This document shows, one piece after another, positions 27,168 through 36,134 of a DNA stretch of 64,000 nt. Position 1 is the stretch's first letter; each line of letters begins with the position of its first letter. The position numbers and the translations under genes were made by a program. The stretch covers positions 1 through 64,000 of the forward strand of contig CAYYKD010000010.1 in NCBI GenBank assembly GCA_964471825.1, written 5' to 3'. The DNA comes from CAYYKD01 sp964471825. GTDB lineage: Bacteria; Spirochaetota; GWE2-31-10; CAYYKD01. Below the pieces are notes generated by a model that was not told the origin of the DNA, did no database searches, and saw only the letters and a list, made by a program, of their open reading frames with translations.

Positions 27168-28140
27168 CCTACGAATTAAAAACATGACAAAAGTTGGCCT
27201 CATTAATAAGATCAGAGGTATATTTTTTAATGACTTTAAGATTAAACTCATCTGTGTTGCCCTGGCGATTGCAATGTATGCGTTCGTTGGAAATGTTCAG
27301 ATGAAGGAAAAGGTATTTGCATCGGAGATCACAACAGTCGGGCTTAAAGAAGGTTTGATTATCAGTAACACTATTCCAAAGAATGTATCGATTGCAATAA
27401 AAGCTAAACAGGATATACTGGATAAAATAACCGACAACCAATTCAATGTAAGATTAAATTTATCAGATATTACTTCTACAGGTGAATACAAGATCAGACT
27501 TAAAAATGATATCCCACCTGCAATGAATAATTTTTTTTCCACAATTTCGATCAAAAATTCCACTATACCAATTGTTATTGATCGATTGATAGAGAAATCA
27601 CTTTCTGTTAAACCCAGGATCACAGGTAAACTACCCGGTGGATTTGATTTAGTAAATGTAACCGCAAGACCGGATACTGTAACAGTTGAGGGACCTGAAA
27701 GCATCCTCTCAACAATTAACTCAATAGACACTAGAGTTATTGACATATCAAATATCAGCTCAAGCTTAACCAAACCTGCTGAGCTTATTAGGCCATCTCA
27801 GTCTATCAAATTTATTACCTATGGCCTGGTTGATCTCTATATTGAACTAAAGCAACAAACATCAACCTACAGTCTACAAAGCAGAAGAGTATTAATAAAA
27901 GAGCTGAGATCCGGCCTATCTGCATTTATTAATGAAGACTCAATAAGTATTGAAATTTCCGGAAATAAAAGTGATATTGAAGAATACCTCTCAAAAAACT
28001 GGGTAGTTTCAATAAATTGCTATGATATAAATAAGACAGGTGAATACCAGAAAAACCTCATCCCTATGCTACCGGGCCAATTTAAACTGATTTCGATTGA
28101 ACCGAAGATGGTAAATCTAACTGTTAATTTTGATAACTAG
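27151..28140 (+). CDS. cdaR: YbbR-domain protein, regulator of CdaA type
   Basis: About 329 residues. A cytoplasmic basic start and a single transmembrane helix (about 29-45, L-I-C-V-A-L-A-I-A-M-Y-A-F-V) precede extracytoplasmic YbbR-like repeats (at least three, with the recurring V-x-V-x-G-P or I-x-I-x-G pattern). CdaR proteins bind CdaA and tune c-di-AMP synthesis. I choose the ATG at 27151 because GAGG lies seven bases before it; 27139 is the alternative. The gene overlaps cdaA by 17 bases. Its stop and the trkH stop on the other strand share one CTAG (28137-28140). Confidence 0.88.
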   Translation: MKKRYNLRIKNMTKVGLINKIRGIFFNDFKIKLICVALAIAMYAFVGNVQMKEKVFASEITTVGLKEGLIISNTIPKNVSIAIKAKQDILDKITDNQFNVRLNLSDITSTGEYKIRLKNDIPPAMNNFFSTISIKNSTIPIVIDRLIEKSLSVKPRITGKLPGGFDLVNVTARPDTVTVEGPESILSTINSIDTRVIDISNISSSLTKPAELIRPSQSIKFITYGLVDLYIELKQQTSTYSLQSRRVLIKELRSGLSAFINEDSISIEISGNKSDIEEYLSKNWVVSINCYDINKTGEYQKNLIPMLPGQFKLISIEPKMVNLTVNFDN

Positions 28141-29621
28141 TCTCTATTAAAGAAAGCATAGAACAGAATCAGTACACTATAGATCTCTAATCTACCTAGC
28201 ATCATAGCAAAAATAAGAACAACCTTACTAAATGGATCAAAGAATGCATAATTCTCAATCGCTCCAACCCTTCCAAGTCCGGGTCCGATATTTCCTAGAG
28301 TAGCGACAGAGGCTGACAGGCTTGTAATTATGTCATAACCCATAAAAGAGAGAAAAAGCGTTATTAAGCCGTATAGAAGTATAAAAAGAATAAAGAATGC
28401 AGAGACACTTCTTACAATATTCTCAGAGACCGCCTCCTTACCAACTCTAACGCATAGAACAGCTTTTGGCCTAGCAAGTTTTTTGATCTCATTTGCAACT
28501 TTCTTTAAAATGATCATTATTCTAACCTGTTTCATCCCCCCGCCTGTGGAGCCTGCACATCCACCCGAAAATGACAGAAGAATCAATAGAACTCCGGCAA
28601 ACGGTGGCCAGACATTAAAATTTGCCGTGGTAAATCCGGTTGTAGTTATTATTGAAACAACTGTAAAAGCAGCATCGCGTAATGATAGTGCAAAGTTATT
28701 CCTATATCCTGATATTTCAACCCCATCAACCGGACTTGAGTAAGTAGCTGTGATATATATATAGAGACTAATAAAAATTATTGAAATAATTATTACCCCC
28801 GTATAAAATCGCCACTCATTATCCCGAAAAAAATACTTAATATTTCCAGTCAACAATTTAAAATGCAAAACAAAGCTTATACCGGCAAGATACATAAAAA
28901 TCAGAATCACAATTTCTATATAAAGACTATTGTAACCGGCAACCGATCTATTAGTCGTGGAAAATCCTCCGGTTGCAACAGTTCCAAATGAATGACATAT
29001 TGCATCAAAGAAAGTCATCCCCCCAATCATCAAAAAAATCGTCTGTAATACTGTTAACCCTGTATAAATCATCCAAAGAATTTTTGCAGTATCTTTTATC
29101 TTTGGACTAATCCGTTCCTTAGTCGGACCCGGCACCTCTGCATTATAGAGTTGACCTGATGAAACACCAAGCATCGGAAGAATTGCTATTGTTAGAAGCA
29201 CAATCCCCATACCACCAAGCCAATGAGTCATACTACGCCAAAAAAGTATACCCTTGGGAACTATATCTATATCTGTCAATATGGTTGCACCTGTTGTGGA
29301 AAAACCCGACATTGATTCAAATACACAGTTAATAAAAGAGCCTGCAGACCCATCAAAATAGAATGGTAATGCACCATAGATACTTGCAAATACCCATCCA
29401 AGCACAACAACTAAAAAAGCCTCTCTTGGTTTAATTGGATCAGTGGATTTAAAAGCAAGCGAAAAAAACACACCAGACAATAAAGTTATGCCAATAGAAT
29501 ATAGTATGGCCCTTGTATCATGCTGATTATAATAAATTGAAAAAATCAATGAGAATGACATCATTAATGCAAGAATGATTAGTAATAGGCCCTGTATCTT
29601 GAGAATTATTTTCCAGTTCAT
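28137..29621 (-). CDS. trkH: TrkH-type potassium uptake channel subunit
   Basis: A 494-residue polytopic inner-membrane protein, the K+-conducting subunit of a Trk/Ktr system. The four pore-loop regions with their selectivity glycines are visible: S-T-T-G-A-T-I-L, T-V-A-T-G-G-F-S-T, T-T-T-G-F-T-T-A-N and T-L-G-N-I-G-P-G-L. The S-M-T-H-W-L-G-G-M-G-I segment is typical of TrkH. It overlaps the trkA stop by four bases (ATGA), so the two subunits are translated together. Its end converges with cdaR with no room for a separate terminator. Confidence 0.95.
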   Translation of the reverse strand: MNWKIILKIQGLLLIILALMMSFSLIFSIYYNQHDTRAILYSIGITLLSGVFFSLAFKSTDPIKPREAFLVVVLGWVFASIYGALPFYFDGSAGSFINCVFESMSGFSTTGATILTDIDIVPKGILFWRSMTHWLGGMGIVLLTIAILPMLGVSSGQLYNAEVPGPTKERISPKIKDTAKILWMIYTGLTVLQTIFLMIGGMTFFDAICHSFGTVATGGFSTTNRSVAGYNSLYIEIVILIFMYLAGISFVLHFKLLTGNIKYFFRDNEWRFYTGVIIISIIFISLYIYITATYSSPVDGVEISGYRNNFALSLRDAAFTVVSIITTTGFTTANFNVWPPFAGVLLILLSFSGGCAGSTGGGMKQVRIMIILKKVANEIKKLARPKAVLCVRVGKEAVSENIVRSVSAFFILFILLYGLITLFLSFMGYDIITSLSASVATLGNIGPGLGRVGAIENYAFFDPFSKVVLIFAMMLGRLEIYSVLILFYAFFNRD

Positions 29622-30991
29622 TTATTACCTTTCATATGATTAAAAATACTCTCGGTGTCAGACAGTCCGTTAGGAGTTAAAAAAACAATGAGTTTATCAT
29701 TTAACATAACTACATCATCACCGGTTGGTATTATTACCTGATCATCTCTTATTATTACACCGATTATCATCTCATTTGGAAACTTTATTGTCTTAATAGG
29801 CTTATTAAGAATTGCTATTTCCTCAGATATTTCCACATCCATCGTCTCTGCATTTATCTCGGAGAAATTAAATACAGAAAGAATATTGCCCTTTCTACAG
29901 AACTTCAATATTTCACCTACGGATAACCTGTGAGGAGAAAAAACAGCATCAATATATGGCATTGAATTTATTATCGATACAAGTTCAATATTTGTAATTA
30001 CAGATATTGCCTTCGAGGCTTTGTTCTTTCGGGCAGTAACAGCACTTATAATATTATACTCATCATCATCTGAGATACAAACGAAGCAGCTGTTTTCTAC
30101 CCTGATCTCACTGAGAACAGACTGATCTGTTGCCGAACCATTAACAATAAGAATTCCATCGAGATCCTCAGCAAATAATTCAGCTACATGACTATCCTGA
30201 ATTATCATTGAAACACTAAATCTTTCCTCTTTCAACCTTAAGGCAAGATCCTTGGCTTTTAGTGTGTTACCAACAACGACAACATTATTTATCTTTATAT
30301 TGGAATTAAAATGCTTATTGATAACATTTCTGATGTTTTCTTTTTTTCCGACTATATAGACTTTATCACCTTTTAATATACAGTCATTACCTCGTGGTAT
30401 AATAATATTATCATTTCTATGAATAGCTACAATCCGGATACTATTAAAGTTCTCATCATAGCTATTAAGCTCAAGAAGTGTCTGATTAAATAAACTAAAA
30501 CTATCTGAAACGCTAAGACCGATTAATTCTACCTGTTTATTAGCATATGTTATTACCTCAAGTGCCTCAGGACAATTAATCAGGCTAATAATTTTATTGA
30601 TAGTCAACTGTTTAGGGTCAATTACAAAATCGATATTAAAATCTTTAGGCGATATTGTTTTGTAGTTAAAATAGTATGGAGTATTCTCTACCTTTGCAAC
30701 AATTATCAGTTCATTGTCCCCTGCAAGTTTTCTCGCAAGTTGTGCAGAGACAATATTTGTATTATCATTACTCGTTACTGCAAGATATAAAGAAGCGTTT
30801 TGAATGCCGGCATCTTTTAAAACCTTAATATTTACTGCATCACCCTCAATAAAGAGTGCATCAAGATCATTTCTATAACGGTTAACAACTTCTTCACTCT
30901 GCTCAATTATCGTTACATTGTGATTTTCTGATATGAGTTTCTTTGCAATTGTCAACCCTACATTGCCGCATCCTGCAATAACTATATTCAT
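29618..30991 (-). CDS. trkA: TrkA regulatory subunit of potassium uptake
   Basis: About 457 residues in two tandem RCK units: Rossmann RCK_N with G-C-G-N-V-G (about 8-13), RCK_C, a second degenerate RCK_N (V-V-V-G-N-T) and a second RCK_C. It is the cytoplasmic NAD(H)/nucleotide-binding gate of TrkH. In many bacteria RCK_C domains bind c-di-AMP, and cdaA lies 3 kb away, so regulation by that nucleotide is plausible but inferred. The start is the ATG at 30991, which gives MNIVIAGCGNVG and follows AAGGG. An in-frame TTG at 31012 is unlikely. Confidence 0.94.
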   Translation of the reverse strand: MNIVIAGCGNVGLTIAKKLISENHNVTIIEQSEEVVNRYRNDLDALFIEGDAVNIKVLKDAGIQNASLYLAVTSNDNTNIVSAQLARKLAGDNELIIVAKVENTPYYFNYKTISPKDFNIDFVIDPKQLTINKIISLINCPEALEVITYANKQVELIGLSVSDSFSLFNQTLLELNSYDENFNSIRIVAIHRNDNIIIPRGNDCILKGDKVYIVGKKENIRNVINKHFNSNIKINNVVVVGNTLKAKDLALRLKEERFSVSMIIQDSHVAELFAEDLDGILIVNGSATDQSVLSEIRVENSCFVCISDDDEYNIISAVTARKNKASKAISVITNIELVSIINSMPYIDAVFSPHRLSVGEILKFCRKGNILSVFNFSEINAETMDVEISEEIAILNKPIKTIKFPNEMIIGVIIRDDQVIIPTGDDVVMLNDKLIVFLTPNGLSDTESIFNHMKGNK

Positions 30992-31210
30992 TATTTTACC
31001 CTTTATTCTCAAAATACAAGAACAACTTAACGGGATAAAAGATATACCACATTTATTAGAAAATTAGAATATACAAAATAATAAAAAAGAAATTGTATTC
31101 TTTGCATTCCTTGGTATTCTTTGCACAATTTAATCATTTAATTTTTCATGTCTTTACATCTTTCAAGTTCTATGTTAAATTGCCTAAACTCGTTTTGAGG
31201 GGAGTGGTTA

Positions 31211-31897
31211 ATGAATAATGGAAATAAGACAAGTAAAGACGGAAGTGTTCATGTTACAGATGAAAAATTCAATACAACCTCTCATCTATCAGCCTTTATA
31301 TTTTCACTACTAGGAATTGTTCTGCTTATCGTCTTATCTAGTGTTGCCGGTAAGATATGGCATATAATTAGTTTCTCAATCTACGGTATTTCACTAATGA
31401 GTGTTTTTTTGGCCAGTGCATTTCATCATGGGATAAATACTGGTAGGAAGTATGAAGAACTTCTTAAACTCTTTGATTATCTTGCAATATTTCTCTTGAT
31501 AGCAGGCACCTATACACCAATATGTTTAACTCTTTTGAGGGGGCCATTCGGATGGTCAGTTTTTGGAGTAATCTGGGGCGTTGCTGCAATAGGGATAACC
31601 TTGAAGGCTGTTTTCCCCAAAATTCCTAAGTGGGTTACAAACACGATTTACGGTACTATGGGATGGTCAGGAAGCATTATAGTTTTTAAACTGCTTAATA
31701 TAATTCCGCTTTACGCTATCGGATTGATCGCATTAGGCGGTATTTTCTACACAGTTGGCATGTTTATTTTTTATAGTGAAAAACCCAATCCTATCCCAGG
31801 AAAATTTGGATTTCATGAAATTTGGCACCTTTTTGTCATAGCAGGTGCATTAACACACTATCTATTTATGTATTTCATCATTCTGCCCTATAATTAG
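31211..31897 (+). CDS. Hemolysin III / PAQR family membrane protein
   Basis: A 228-residue polytopic membrane protein of the HlyIII (TrhA, PAQR-like) family. Seven hydrophobic segments carry the family's metal-site residues: S-A-F-H-H-G in the second region, F-D-Y-L-A-I-F-L-L-I-A-G-T-Y-T-P in the middle, and H-E-I-W-H-L-F-V-I-A-G-A at the end. These conserved Asp and His residues suggest a Zn-dependent hydrolase-like site; bacterial members are linked to membrane-lipid homeostasis. GGGGAG precedes the ATG. It reads away from trkA from a region of about 200 bases. Confidence 0.9.
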   Translation: MNNGNKTSKDGSVHVTDEKFNTTSHLSAFIFSLLGIVLLIVLSSVAGKIWHIISFSIYGISLMSVFLASAFHHGINTGRKYEELLKLFDYLAIFLLIAGTYTPICLTLLRGPFGWSVFGVIWGVAAIGITLKAVFPKIPKWVTNTIYGTMGWSGSIIVFKLLNIIPLYAIGLIALGGIFYTVGMFIFYSEKPNPIPGKFGFHEIWHLFVIAGALTHYLFMYFIILPYN

Positions 31898-31975
31898 TCA
31901 ATAATTAGTAAAATTTAATGCTTTAAATAATTTTATTAATTATATATAATTAAATTTAATTAATAGGAGCAAATT

Positions 31976-32377
31976 ATGACAGATGTAACAATAATTGTTG
32001 GTAGTGAGAGTGATTTTCCGGCACTGGAGCCCCTTAAAGAAAAGTTAAACGAACTAAAAATCGGGTATTCAGTAAATGTGATCTCTGCACATAGAAATCT
32101 GCCTGAATTGATGGAATTTGTAAAAACAAACAAAACTAAGATCTATATTACAGCCGCAGGGCTCTCGGCAGCTCTTCCCGGAGTTGTAGCATCGTTAGTT
32201 GAACAGCCTGTAATTGGAGTGCCTATTGTTGTAGGTGCATTGGCAGGGATGGATGCACTTATGTCAATTCTACAACTCCCTAAGGGGATCCCGTGTGCAA
32301 CAATGGGAATCGGTAAACAAGGGATGATTAATGCCGCATTACTTGCTGACCGGATGCTTAAAATTAACTCAAAATAA
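31976..32377 (+). CDS. purE: PurE-family 5-(carboxyamino)imidazole ribonucleotide mutase
   Basis: A 133-residue member of the PurE family, which converts N5-CAIR to CAIR in purine synthesis. It keeps V-G-S-E-S-D-F, I-S-A-H-R-N and the C-terminal M-G-I-G-K-Q-G-M-I-N-A-A-L-L-A. It is short, lacking about 30 C-terminal residues of E. coli PurE. The usual G-G-A-A-H-L-P-G loop reads G-L-S-A-A-L-P-G, so its His is absent, and S-A-H-R-T-P is S-A-H-R-N-L. PurK is not seen. It may be a divergent class I enzyme or a related activity. purA follows downstream after a hairpin. AGGAG precedes the ATG. Confidence 0.85.
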   Translation: MTDVTIIVGSESDFPALEPLKEKLNELKIGYSVNVISAHRNLPELMEFVKTNKTKIYITAAGLSAALPGVVASLVEQPVIGVPIVVGALAGMDALMSILQLPKGIPCATMGIGKQGMINAALLADRMLKINSK

Positions 32378-32475
32378 CCTGAAAAAAAAATCCGAAATCT
32401 AGAAGACATAGGATTTTCTTATTAGTAGGGCTGTTAAATACAACAAATTGTTGTTTATTTAACCGTTAATTTCAT

Positions 32476-32514
32476 GCGGCTCATTAAAAAACTTTTATTT
32501 TTTTAACGAGCCGC
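32476..32514 (+). terminator. Strong hairpin between purE and purA
   Basis: GCGGCTC (32476-32482) pairs with GAGCCGC (32508-32514). After one A-C mismatch the stem continues through TTAAAAAA with TTTTTTAA, giving about 15 pairs and a 7-base loop. It is likely an intrinsic terminator or attenuator. Upstream, around 32434-32460, lies a second AT-rich palindrome centred on AACAAATTGTT. Confidence 0.6.
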
Positions 32515-32650
32515 CCCTATTTAATTTTCTGCTCTTTTTCTAATAAATAAAATTAGTTCAATTTTTCCTTCAATTTTTCCTTTTTTATATTGCAAAAACC
32601 ACTATTTTTGTTTATTGTAATTATAAAGTAATATGTTTGGAGTAATACAG

Positions 32651-33919
32651 ATGGGTGTAACGGCTATATGCGGGATCAACTGGGGTGACGAAGGTAAGGG
32701 ACGAATGGTTGATTATTTTGCTGGAGATGCTGATGTTGTTGTAAGATTTCAAGGCGGTAACAATGCGGGACATACTGTAGTTAATGAATACGGTAAATTT
32801 GCTTTGCACCTCCTTCCATCAGGTATTTTTAACAAGGCCGCAACTAATGTAATAGCAAATGGTACTGTTATCAATCCTGAGGCTCTTTTCAATGAGATAA
32901 AACAGATTGAATCTGTAGTAGGAACAATCGGTAATTTACTTATCTCAGATAGAGCACATATAATATTTCCTTTTCACATACTATTAGATGTATACGAAGA
33001 AGAGAGATTGCAGGATAGAAAGTTTGGCTCAACAAAAAGTGGCATTGCACCGGTCTATAGTGATAAATACTTAAAGGTTGGTGTTACTGCAAGTGATCTC
33101 CTTGATAAAGACTACCTCTATTCCAGAATCAAAAACAATCTTGAATTCAAAAACCAGATTATCACAAAAATATACAATAGACCTGAGATAAGCGTTGATG
33201 AGATGGTAGAATGGGGTTATAATTATGGAATTAAAATTTCAAACTATATAACTAACACCATTCCATATCTTTCTGATGCCGTAAAGACAGACAAACGAAT
33301 TCTCCTTGAAGGGCAACTTGGTGCTTTAAGGGATATTGAGTTTGGAATTTATCCATTTACAACCTCATCCAGTCCTTTGCCGGGATATGCAGGTGCGGGG
33401 TCATCAATACCGCCATGGGCAATTAATAGAGTAGTTGGCGTTATGAAATCCTACTCAACATGTGTAGGGGAAGGGCCATTTGTAACAGAACTGATGTGCC
33501 AGACTGCTGACTCCATAAGAACCAAAGGAAATGAATTTGGTGCAAGTACAGGTAGACCCCGCCGAATTGGTTGGTTTGATGCTGTTGCATCAAGATATGG
33601 ATGTGAAATATCCGGAGCAACTGAGATCGCAATAACACTGCTTGATGTATTGTCCGGACAAAATGAACTAAATATTTGTACTGAATATTTGTATAATAAT
33701 ACCAAATTAACAGAGTTTCCAACTACCAGAATATTAAATAACTGTAAGCCGGTCTATGAAACTCTCCCCGGATGGGAAGATGATATAACAGGTGTCAGAC
33801 AGTTTCAAGACTTGCCAATAAATGCAAGAAACTATGTCAGTAGAATTCAAGAACTTATAGGTGTAAAAATCAGCTACATCTCTGTCGGACCAGGAAGAGA
33901 TGAGCTAATTAAGATTTAA
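32651..33919 (+). CDS. purA: Adenylosuccinate synthetase
   Basis: Joins IMP and aspartate with GTP in AMP synthesis, about 422 residues. The GTP loop G-x-x-W-G-D-E-G-K-G reads G-I-N-W-G-D-E-G-K-G, with the catalytic Asp inside and the catalytic His in G-G-N-N-A-G-H-T. Later motifs are F-G-S-T-K-S-G-I-A-P, I-Y-P-F-T-T-S-S-S and G-A-S-T-G-R-P-R-R-I-G-W-F-D. The sequence departs from the commonest bacterial type (for example I-G-T-T-G-R-G-I-G-P is changed), so it belongs to a divergent branch. I choose the ATG at 32651 because GGAG lies eight bases before it. Confidence 0.93.
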   Translation: MGVTAICGINWGDEGKGRMVDYFAGDADVVVRFQGGNNAGHTVVNEYGKFALHLLPSGIFNKAATNVIANGTVINPEALFNEIKQIESVVGTIGNLLISDRAHIIFPFHILLDVYEEERLQDRKFGSTKSGIAPVYSDKYLKVGVTASDLLDKDYLYSRIKNNLEFKNQIITKIYNRPEISVDEMVEWGYNYGIKISNYITNTIPYLSDAVKTDKRILLEGQLGALRDIEFGIYPFTTSSSPLPGYAGAGSSIPPWAINRVVGVMKSYSTCVGEGPFVTELMCQTADSIRTKGNEFGASTGRPRRIGWFDAVASRYGCEISGATEIAITLLDVLSGQNELNICTEYLYNNTKLTEFPTTRILNNCKPVYETLPGWEDDITGVRQFQDLPINARNYVSRIQELIGVKISYISVGPGRDELIKI

Positions 33920-33957
33920 TATTATTTAATAATAGATGTTAAAGATAGGGGTGAACT

Positions 33958-35292
33958 ATGAATTATTTAAGATTGCATTTGGCTTGGGTAATTTTTTTTA
34001 TGATAGTACTAACAAGTTTACATTCTCAGTCGAATGAAAAAACTATAATAATTAAAAGAAGGGTTGCAATTATACCAATCTATAACTCAACTAAACTGGC
34101 AGATAACGATTTCTTATCGTCAGGTATAGCAGATTCTCTTAGAGCTGCCCTATCTTCGACTGATAGCTTTATAGTCTATGACCAGAATATTATCGAAAAC
34201 AAACTTATTGAGGGTGGCATTAATTTAAAGCAGTTTATATGGGAAGATACAGCAATTAAGGCAAGTGAAATTCTTGATGCAGATGTAATTGTTTTTGGAT
34301 TTTTTCAGTTAATCAGCCCAAAAGTAATAAATATACACCTAAATGCTCTTGATGCAGAGGTAAGAAAGTCTGCAACAACTATAGAAGTCGAAGGTCCTAC
34401 AGGAGTTCAAATAACCACTGTTTTTAATGATATAGCAGCACAGATGGCAGGAAAAATGAAAGACGCACTACCACCATATACAAAAACTGTGAAAGAGTTC
34501 AACAAGGCCGCAATTATTGATATTAAGGGAAGCGGAGTATCATTAAGTGACCTCTCCAGGATTTCTGAATCTATTAGAACAAGTGTAATACAGTTGAAGA
34601 AATTTGATGTTGTTGAAGAGACTCTTGTAGATTCAGTACTAAAGGAACTAAAACTTGATGGAAAAAGTGCATTTACTTCTGAGGATCTTATTAAAATAGC
34701 CTCAGCTCTTGGCGTTCAAATGCTTATTACAGGAAACATAACAGGTGGACTGAAGTATTCAATAAATATTGAAGCTAGAGACGGTGAGAATGGTGCACCA
34801 CTATTCTCTAAAAAATACCAATTTGCTAAAACAGGGAAAGAGTTTGATGCCGGTATCTATGAAATTGGAGAGAACATAAGCAACTATGAGGCAATAACTG
34901 TTAAGACCTATGATCTGCCTAAGAAGGATTCAAAAAGTCAGACTCCGGGAATTTCAGGCTTAAAAATTGGAGGGATAGCATTAACCTCAGCAGGTGTAGG
35001 GTTTTTATTATCAGGTGTTCCAATAATACTTATTGATATGCTACACTTCATTCCGACAATAGAAAAAGCACTTATCCCAATGGGCGAATTATCCGATGAG
35101 GCATACAACAGGTATTATGATCTTATGTTTGGTCATCTATCATTATTTATTACATCGATTGCAACACTCAGCCTTGGTGCTTTGTGCATTGTTATAGGAA
35201 TCATTCTACTTGCTGTCAATCCTAAGAAGATCTCTTTTGAACCGAAAATTTCAAAGGATTCACTAAGTTATGGATTGATATACCGGTTATAG
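33958..35292 (+). CDS. Exported CsgG-like protein with two-helix membrane tail
   Basis: A 444-residue product. An N-terminal signal segment ends near S-L-H-S-Q-S. Two successive alpha/beta units (about 28-170 and 180-300) follow, each resembling the CsgG/LpoB fold: R-R-V-A-I-I-P-I-Y-N-S-T, I-A-D-S-L-R-A-A-L, A-S-E-I-L-D-A-D-V-I-V-F-G and, in the second, A-S-A-L-G-V-Q-M-L-I-T-G. Two hydrophobic helices (about 335-365 and 395-425) end the protein. CsgG-like exported proteins act in envelope processes; no specific role is assigned. The tail is loosely like the two-helix domains of the proteins at 2633 and 3286. GGGGTG precedes the ATG. Confidence 0.72.
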   Translation: MNYLRLHLAWVIFFMIVLTSLHSQSNEKTIIIKRRVAIIPIYNSTKLADNDFLSSGIADSLRAALSSTDSFIVYDQNIIENKLIEGGINLKQFIWEDTAIKASEILDADVIVFGFFQLISPKVINIHLNALDAEVRKSATTIEVEGPTGVQITTVFNDIAAQMAGKMKDALPPYTKTVKEFNKAAIIDIKGSGVSLSDLSRISESIRTSVIQLKKFDVVEETLVDSVLKELKLDGKSAFTSEDLIKIASALGVQMLITGNITGGLKYSINIEARDGENGAPLFSKKYQFAKTGKEFDAGIYEIGENISNYEAITVKTYDLPKKDSKSQTPGISGLKIGGIALTSAGVGFLLSGVPIILIDMLHFIPTIEKALIPMGELSDEAYNRYYDLMFGHLSLFITSIATLSLGALCIVIGIILLAVNPKKISFEPKISKDSLSYGLIYRL

Positions 35293-35314
35293 ATATTTCT
35301 ACACAAACCTGATA

Positions 35315-35331
35315 TATTTTTGCAAGAGGCT
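35315..35331. repeat. Solitary end of the small mobile repeat family
   Basis: ATTTTTGCAAGAGGCT resembles the right terminal repeat of the element at 42018-42198 (ATTTTTGCAAGAGCCTC). It stands alone between two genes, so it is probably a remnant. Confidence 0.4.
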
Positions 35332-35418
35332 ATAATATTTATTATTTTTGTAAATACACTTACCTTAGACATGCATTATTATTATATTGATTAAACGCTT
35401 TTAAATTAGGAGAACAAT

Positions 35419-36117
35419 ATGTACCAATCCGATGATATTAGATTAGTTTCAGGTGTAGATACCGGGCTATCAAATTTTTTTAAACAAATTTACCTGTGGA
35501 TGGCTATGGGAATTGGCATTACAGGTCTTTCTGCGTGGTACATCTCTAATAGCCCAGCTCTGTTAAAAATGCTCTACAGCAATAGAATTGTTTTTTATGT
35601 ACTGATTTTTGCTCAACTGGGTCTTGTTTTTTTCTTATCTGCCAGGGTTCTACAGATGTCATTCAGCTCGGCTCTATTATGGTTTTCACTTTATTCACTT
35701 TTAACCGGTGTAACTATGTCATATATTTTCTTACTCTATACAGGTGAATCTATAGCGATTGTTTTCTTTATTACAGCAGGTACTTTTGCTGCGATGTCAA
35801 TCTATGGCTTTACAACAGGACAGGATTTGAGTAGATTCAGAAATATACTTTTAATGGGTTTATTTGGTGTAATAATTGCTTCTGTTGTAAATATATTCCT
35901 TAAATCAAGCATACTCTACTGGGCAGTTTCAATAATTGGTGTTGTTGTTTTTGTAGGCCTAATTGCCTATGATACACAGAAATTAAAAAATTACTATTAC
36001 CAATTTAATGATGAGGCAGTAACAAAAAATGTTTCTGTTTTAGGTGCATTAACACTGTATCTTGATTTTATCAATCTATTTCTTATGCTGCTTAGAATTT
36101 TTGGCAGAAGAAAGTAG
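35419..36117 (+). CDS. Bax inhibitor-1 / YccA family membrane protein
   Basis: A 232-residue protein with seven hydrophobic segments and the family signatures: K-Q-I-Y-L-W-M-A-M-G-I-G-I-T-G-L-S-A near the start, A-A-M-S-I-Y-G-F-T-T-G-Q-D-L-S in the middle, and F-V-G-L-I-A-Y-D-T-Q-K-L-K with A-L-T-L-Y-L-D-F-I-N-L-F at the end. The conserved late aspartates that form the Ca2+/pH-sensing pair in BsYetJ are present. Bacterial members are Ca2+ leak channels or modulate membrane proteases. AGGAG precedes the ATG. It ends convergently with the MATE gene. Confidence 0.92.
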   Translation: MYQSDDIRLVSGVDTGLSNFFKQIYLWMAMGIGITGLSAWYISNSPALLKMLYSNRIVFYVLIFAQLGLVFFLSARVLQMSFSSALLWFSLYSLLTGVTMSYIFLLYTGESIAIVFFITAGTFAAMSIYGFTTGQDLSRFRNILLMGLFGVIIASVVNIFLKSSILYWAVSIIGVVVFVGLIAYDTQKLKNYYYQFNDEAVTKNVSVLGALTLYLDFINLFLMLLRIFGRRK

Positions 36118-36134
36118 TTTTCCTTATAATTTAA

